The position numbers were made by a program, and so were the translations under genes. The notes below the pieces were generated by a model. It made no database searches, was not told where the DNA came from, and saw nothing but the letters and a program-made list of their open reading frames with translations. A DNA stretch of 64,000 bases from Oscarella lobularis (taxonomy: Eukaryota; Porifera; Homoscleromorpha; Homosclerophorida; Oscarellidae): contig NC_089175.1 of assembly GCF_947507565.1 (NCBI RefSeq), forward strand, positions 3,151,733 through 3,215,732. Direction: 5' to 3'. Shown here in pieces: positions 61,082 to 64,000 of the stretch (position 1 is its first letter; each line of letters opens with the position of its first letter).

Positions 61082-63159
61082 ATGCTGCTGGAGTCATTGT
61101 TCCGCTCCGTCGTAGCACTACTTACTTCTGTTGTTGTATGCAGAAGCGAGAAAGCGGTTGTCGTTGCTAATATGAATGATTCTTTCTGGGCTTTGAACGG
61201 GGACGCTGTAGTGCTCAATTGTACTCATCCGGCTACTAGTGGTGATATATGGAGTCAACAAGCGACAGATGGAACAGAGTCCGCTGTGCCTCGTGCTTTG
61301 GTACGTACCTTCAACGGTGGATCGGCACTCACTGTAACGATGTCTCCATCGCTGAACGGAATTTTGTACAAATGCGTTCTCCAAGATTTCAGGCGTAATG
61401 TCGTTTTCGAAAGTGGGTGGATAACGCTTCTCCTCGGAGGTAGGTAGTACGCTTGCTCTCTTTTGTAATATGTCTTCCCTTTCTGACAGAGGAAATAAAT
61501 ATGACTTGTGCCAGTCAAGCAACGGTTTGTGCGACGGAAACTCAGACTTTGACGAAGCGTTGCGCTATCAGCGGATTGCCAGCGCCAAATATCACCATGC
61601 AAAAAATAAGTGGGCCGGCATCATCACTTCCTTTGGCAAGTCTCTCTGGCTTGACTTTCAGTGCCGTGACACTAAAAAACAGAGGGGTTTACACAATGAC
61701 CGGTCAGAACATTCTAGAAGACAAAGAAGTCAGCGTTTCAGTACAACTTGGAGTTGATATCTGTGGTAAGAAGAGCAACCAAGTTCACAGTTAGGTATTT
61801 AGCATGTGTTCTAGTGGCACCCACGGGTAGGATTTCTATTCCTGACACCATTTTCTGTCTCAACTTGGCTCTCATCAACTACACGGCAAATGGAATACCA
61901 GCTCCAAATATCACGTGGAACTCATCTCTTGCAGAGCGTGCTGTTGTTCATACACCTAGTGACTATTTGATTGGGATCAGTTCATTTGTAGAATCAATGC
62001 TAGAGATTACAGCACAACGAGAAGATAACCAGATTTCATTTTGCGTCACAGTGGAAAATTCGGTTGCTAGCACTAGTCAATGCTATAGTAGAAATGTTAC
62101 ATGTAAGGACGTCGTTGTTTGGATAGTGAATAATTTAATTTGCTTTAATTAATTAATTAATGAAGGCTCTCCTTCTGGTGCTTCAGTTGTGGAGGTAGTG
62201 GACAAAGGAAATACATCATTTATTCTAAGCATAATAGAACCACAATTCAATGGAGGAAATGAAGTTTTGTCTTACAACATCAGCGTTAACAGTAGTGATA
62301 CCCAGTTGGGGACATATAATGTTAACAGGACTGGCAAAGAGACTTTATATGTTGTGGGAGGTTTATCTCCAAACACCAACTACACCATTTCCGTCACTGC
62401 TGTCAACATTATCGGCGAGGGTCCTCCATTTACCATTATTAGCAGAACTGATGGTTATTTCTTCTCATTCCGTGCGAGACCGATAACTCACTTGCGTTTC
62501 TAGATCATCCGGAGAGGGTCAAAATGGACGACGTAGTTTTAGAAGAAGGTTGCAATAAAATATCAACTCGTTTCATGGAAATAGACGACAACGGCGGAAC
62601 AATCACGAATCATCGCGTTCTATTATACAGCAAAGAAGACACAGAGGTACCCCTAAGACAGCAGAGCAGTTCATCAGCTACTGTGAATATTGATGGATTG
62701 GAACCAAAAACAACGTACGTTGTACGACTCCAAGTTGAAAACGAGTATGGTGAAAGCGTTCTCTCCGCCGCGTTCTTTGTAACCACTGGTTCATGTGGTA
62801 TGTGTAAGCGATTTATATAATTTTGGTTTATTCTTGCTATACTAGGACTTGGAACCGGGCTTGTCATCGGAATTTCGTTGGGTGGTGTCCTTTTGGTCGT
62901 TTTGATTGTTGGCTGTGCTAGCGTTATCATCATTGTGAAAAGGAAAAAATCAGGTGGAAACTTATGTACAAACGACATAAAAACCTTTGTTATTTGCGTA
63001 ACATCTTAAGGTGATTCGTCTTCGCACAAAGCAGAGAAAAAGGCAGATTTGACAAGAGGTGCTGGCACGGACAACATCCGAATGCATCCAAGTCGTCTTT
63101 ATGAAGAAGTAAAAGGACTAAAGAAAGCACCTCCCGCCGTTTATGAAGTGGTTTCATGA
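61082..63159 (+). CDS. Receptor 2: three Ig, two FN3, TM and short tail
   Basis: Exons: 61082-61439 (leader plus Ig1), 61490-61765 (Ig2), 61815-62102 (Ig3), 62166-62453 (FN3), 62504-62797 (FN3), 62846-62953 (TM: LVIGISLGGVLLVVLIVGCA) and 63011-63159 (tail). They total 1761 nt, 586 residues, all internal junctions phase 1. The leader (LFRSVVALLTSVVVC) is encoded in the same exon as Ig1, whereas receptor 1 has a separate leader exon, so the 5' end was rebuilt after the inverted duplication. The TM exon is 108 nt in both genes. The tail is only about 50 residues with two tyrosines (LYEEV, VYEVV), lacking the YAQL/YAEL/YADM set of receptor 1. Together they look like paired receptors with shared ligand-binding parts and different signalling. 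Function is inferred from architecture only. Confidence 0.85.
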
Positions 63160-63400
63160 CATTAAGCTTCAGAGCAAAACCATCTGTCGGTAGTGTAGCA
63201 GTAGTTTCTCTTTCTTTCCATTTCTACTTTTGTGTGCGTGCATGGATAACTTCATCGTTTTAGATCAGCTTTGTATCGAATTTTCAGTTTTGACTTCTTT
63301 TATAGGTGGTATTCATTTTATGTACTAGTGGCGGCACGCCCTAATTTTCAGCCAGCCAGCAAAGTAGCAGAGTCTCATTAATCTGTTACAGTACATGGTT

Positions 63401-63406
63401 AATAAA
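63401..63406 (+). terminator. Candidate poly(A) signal of receptor 2
   Basis: AATAAA 242 bp after the receptor 2 stop codon, in the context GGTTAATAAAGGTGG. It is the first canonical signal on this strand after the stop. Confidence 0.5.
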
Positions 63407-63479
63407 GGTGGCCTAAATCTACCCTGACTACAACAAAGGAAGCATAATCGGTGTTTTCAACAGACCTTATTAGCTAATG

Positions 63480-64000
63480 TCTTGCTTTCATGACTCAAAT
63501 TTGCGACGGAGGATATTCCTCAATCATCAATTCCAGCAGGCACGTTCTCACAAAACCCTTCTATAAAAGTATTTGTTGATGGCGATGGACTTGCCCTGGA
63601 TTTGCTACTCTGTAATCAACAAATACCAAGCCCTCAATAGATAGAGGACTTGAGCATCCGACTCCGTTGAATGATATGGACCAACGACCGCAACAATAAC
63701 TTCTCTCGCAGAAGGTGACCAGATTAGCAGCATAGATTACAGAGCCGGATATCAGAGAGGGCATTGGAGAAGCATTACCTGTACGATTCCTGTGTCTTTG
63801 AGATCTCTTCTATCCCAAGCACATTGCTAACTGGAAGCAATGTACATGCTACCTGTGTGTCCTTTGGGACCCGGTTCTCCTGTCAATCCTCTTTCTCCTT
63901 TGGGTCCTATTTTCCCGCTAGCCTAGCACCCTTTGGGCCCACGGTTCCTTGGACTCCTCTTTCGCCCTTCTATCTCTTCCGGGCTGTCCGTTGTGCCCTG
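63480..64000 (-). pseudogene. CTHRC1-like secreted collagen-repeat protein, degenerate 3' part
   Basis: On the minus strand, 64000-63853 encodes Gly-X-Y repeats (GHNGQPGRD; GERGVQGTVGPKGA; GPKGERGLTGEPGPKG) interrupted by two frame changes. The last piece, 63906-63853, is exactly 54 nt with a split glycine codon and splice-like borders, the classic collagen exon size. After an intron-like gap, 63764-63561 encodes SGSVIYAANLVTFC, CCGRWSISFNGVGCSSPL, SIEGLVFVDYRV and HRHQQ, matching the C-terminal domain of CTHRC1 (RWYFTFNGAECSGPLPI-like). A further frame change leads to IEGFCENVPAGIDD and then a stop where the family continues. Several indels and a stop indicate a pseudogene, unless the sequence quality is poor here. 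The 5' part lies beyond the window. Confidence 0.7.

Noticed and set aside
1-64000. tRNA or rRNA genes
   Set aside because: Scanning by eye showed no cloverleaf with a TTC-loop consensus and no rRNA core sequence.

Overview
This window looks like nuclear DNA of a compact-genome animal, most likely a sponge. The evidence is intron-rich genes with canonical GT-AG introns of about 40-75 bp, clear metazoan orthologues (ELP4, an LZTFL1 exon, a CTHRC1-like gene), an ankyrin-ROC-COR-Death gene, and Ig/FN3 membrane receptors with tyrosine-bearing tails. The sponge assignment is inference from gene content and intron size; no marker here proves it.

Layout. (1) 1-4997 and 47473-54686 hold a decayed tandem cluster whose unit is [alginate-lyase-type gene or its relic, minus] - [intronless sulfotransferase, minus] - [ELP4, plus] - [common 3' flank]. 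ELP4 occurs four times: a 3'-truncated copy at the left edge, a copy with a 2-bp frameshift at 3121-4706, an intact nine-exon copy at 49093-50660, and a short relic near 52497. There are three open sulfotransferase genes. The alginate-lyase-type gene has one complete nine-exon copy (52789-54686), one truncated copy and two first-exon relics. (2) 4998-47472 is a block of about 42.5 kb lying between two halves of a sequence that is contiguous at the junction near 50945. It holds a 5'-truncated ANK-ROC-COR-Death gene with three homopolymer frameshifts, then about 37 kb of a 45-bp megasatellite in two arrays. Between the arrays sit a 9-bp minisatellite and a single well-conserved LZTFL1 exon with intact splice sites. 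(3) 54687-58524 is non-coding and repeat-rich, with a long hairpin element, a GC-rich unknown stretch, a roughly 467-bp tandem duplication and an Illumina-adapter-like string. (4) 58525-63159 is an inverted, head-to-head pair of receptor genes (three Ig and two FN3 domains, one TM each) with near-identical ectodomains, different cytoplasmic tails and only 39 bp between their start codons. (5) 63480-64000 is the end of a degenerate CTHRC1-like collagen gene.

Most notable are the receptor pair, which has the layout of paired or allorecognition-type receptors, and the megasatellite, which is a dimer of related 21- and 24-bp modules with nested higher-order repeats and surrounds the lone LZTFL1 exon. 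Exon boundaries were placed by hand from homology, splice consensus and phase. For ELP4, the alginate-lyase-type gene and both receptors, the exon lengths sum to a multiple of three with consistent phases, which supports those models.
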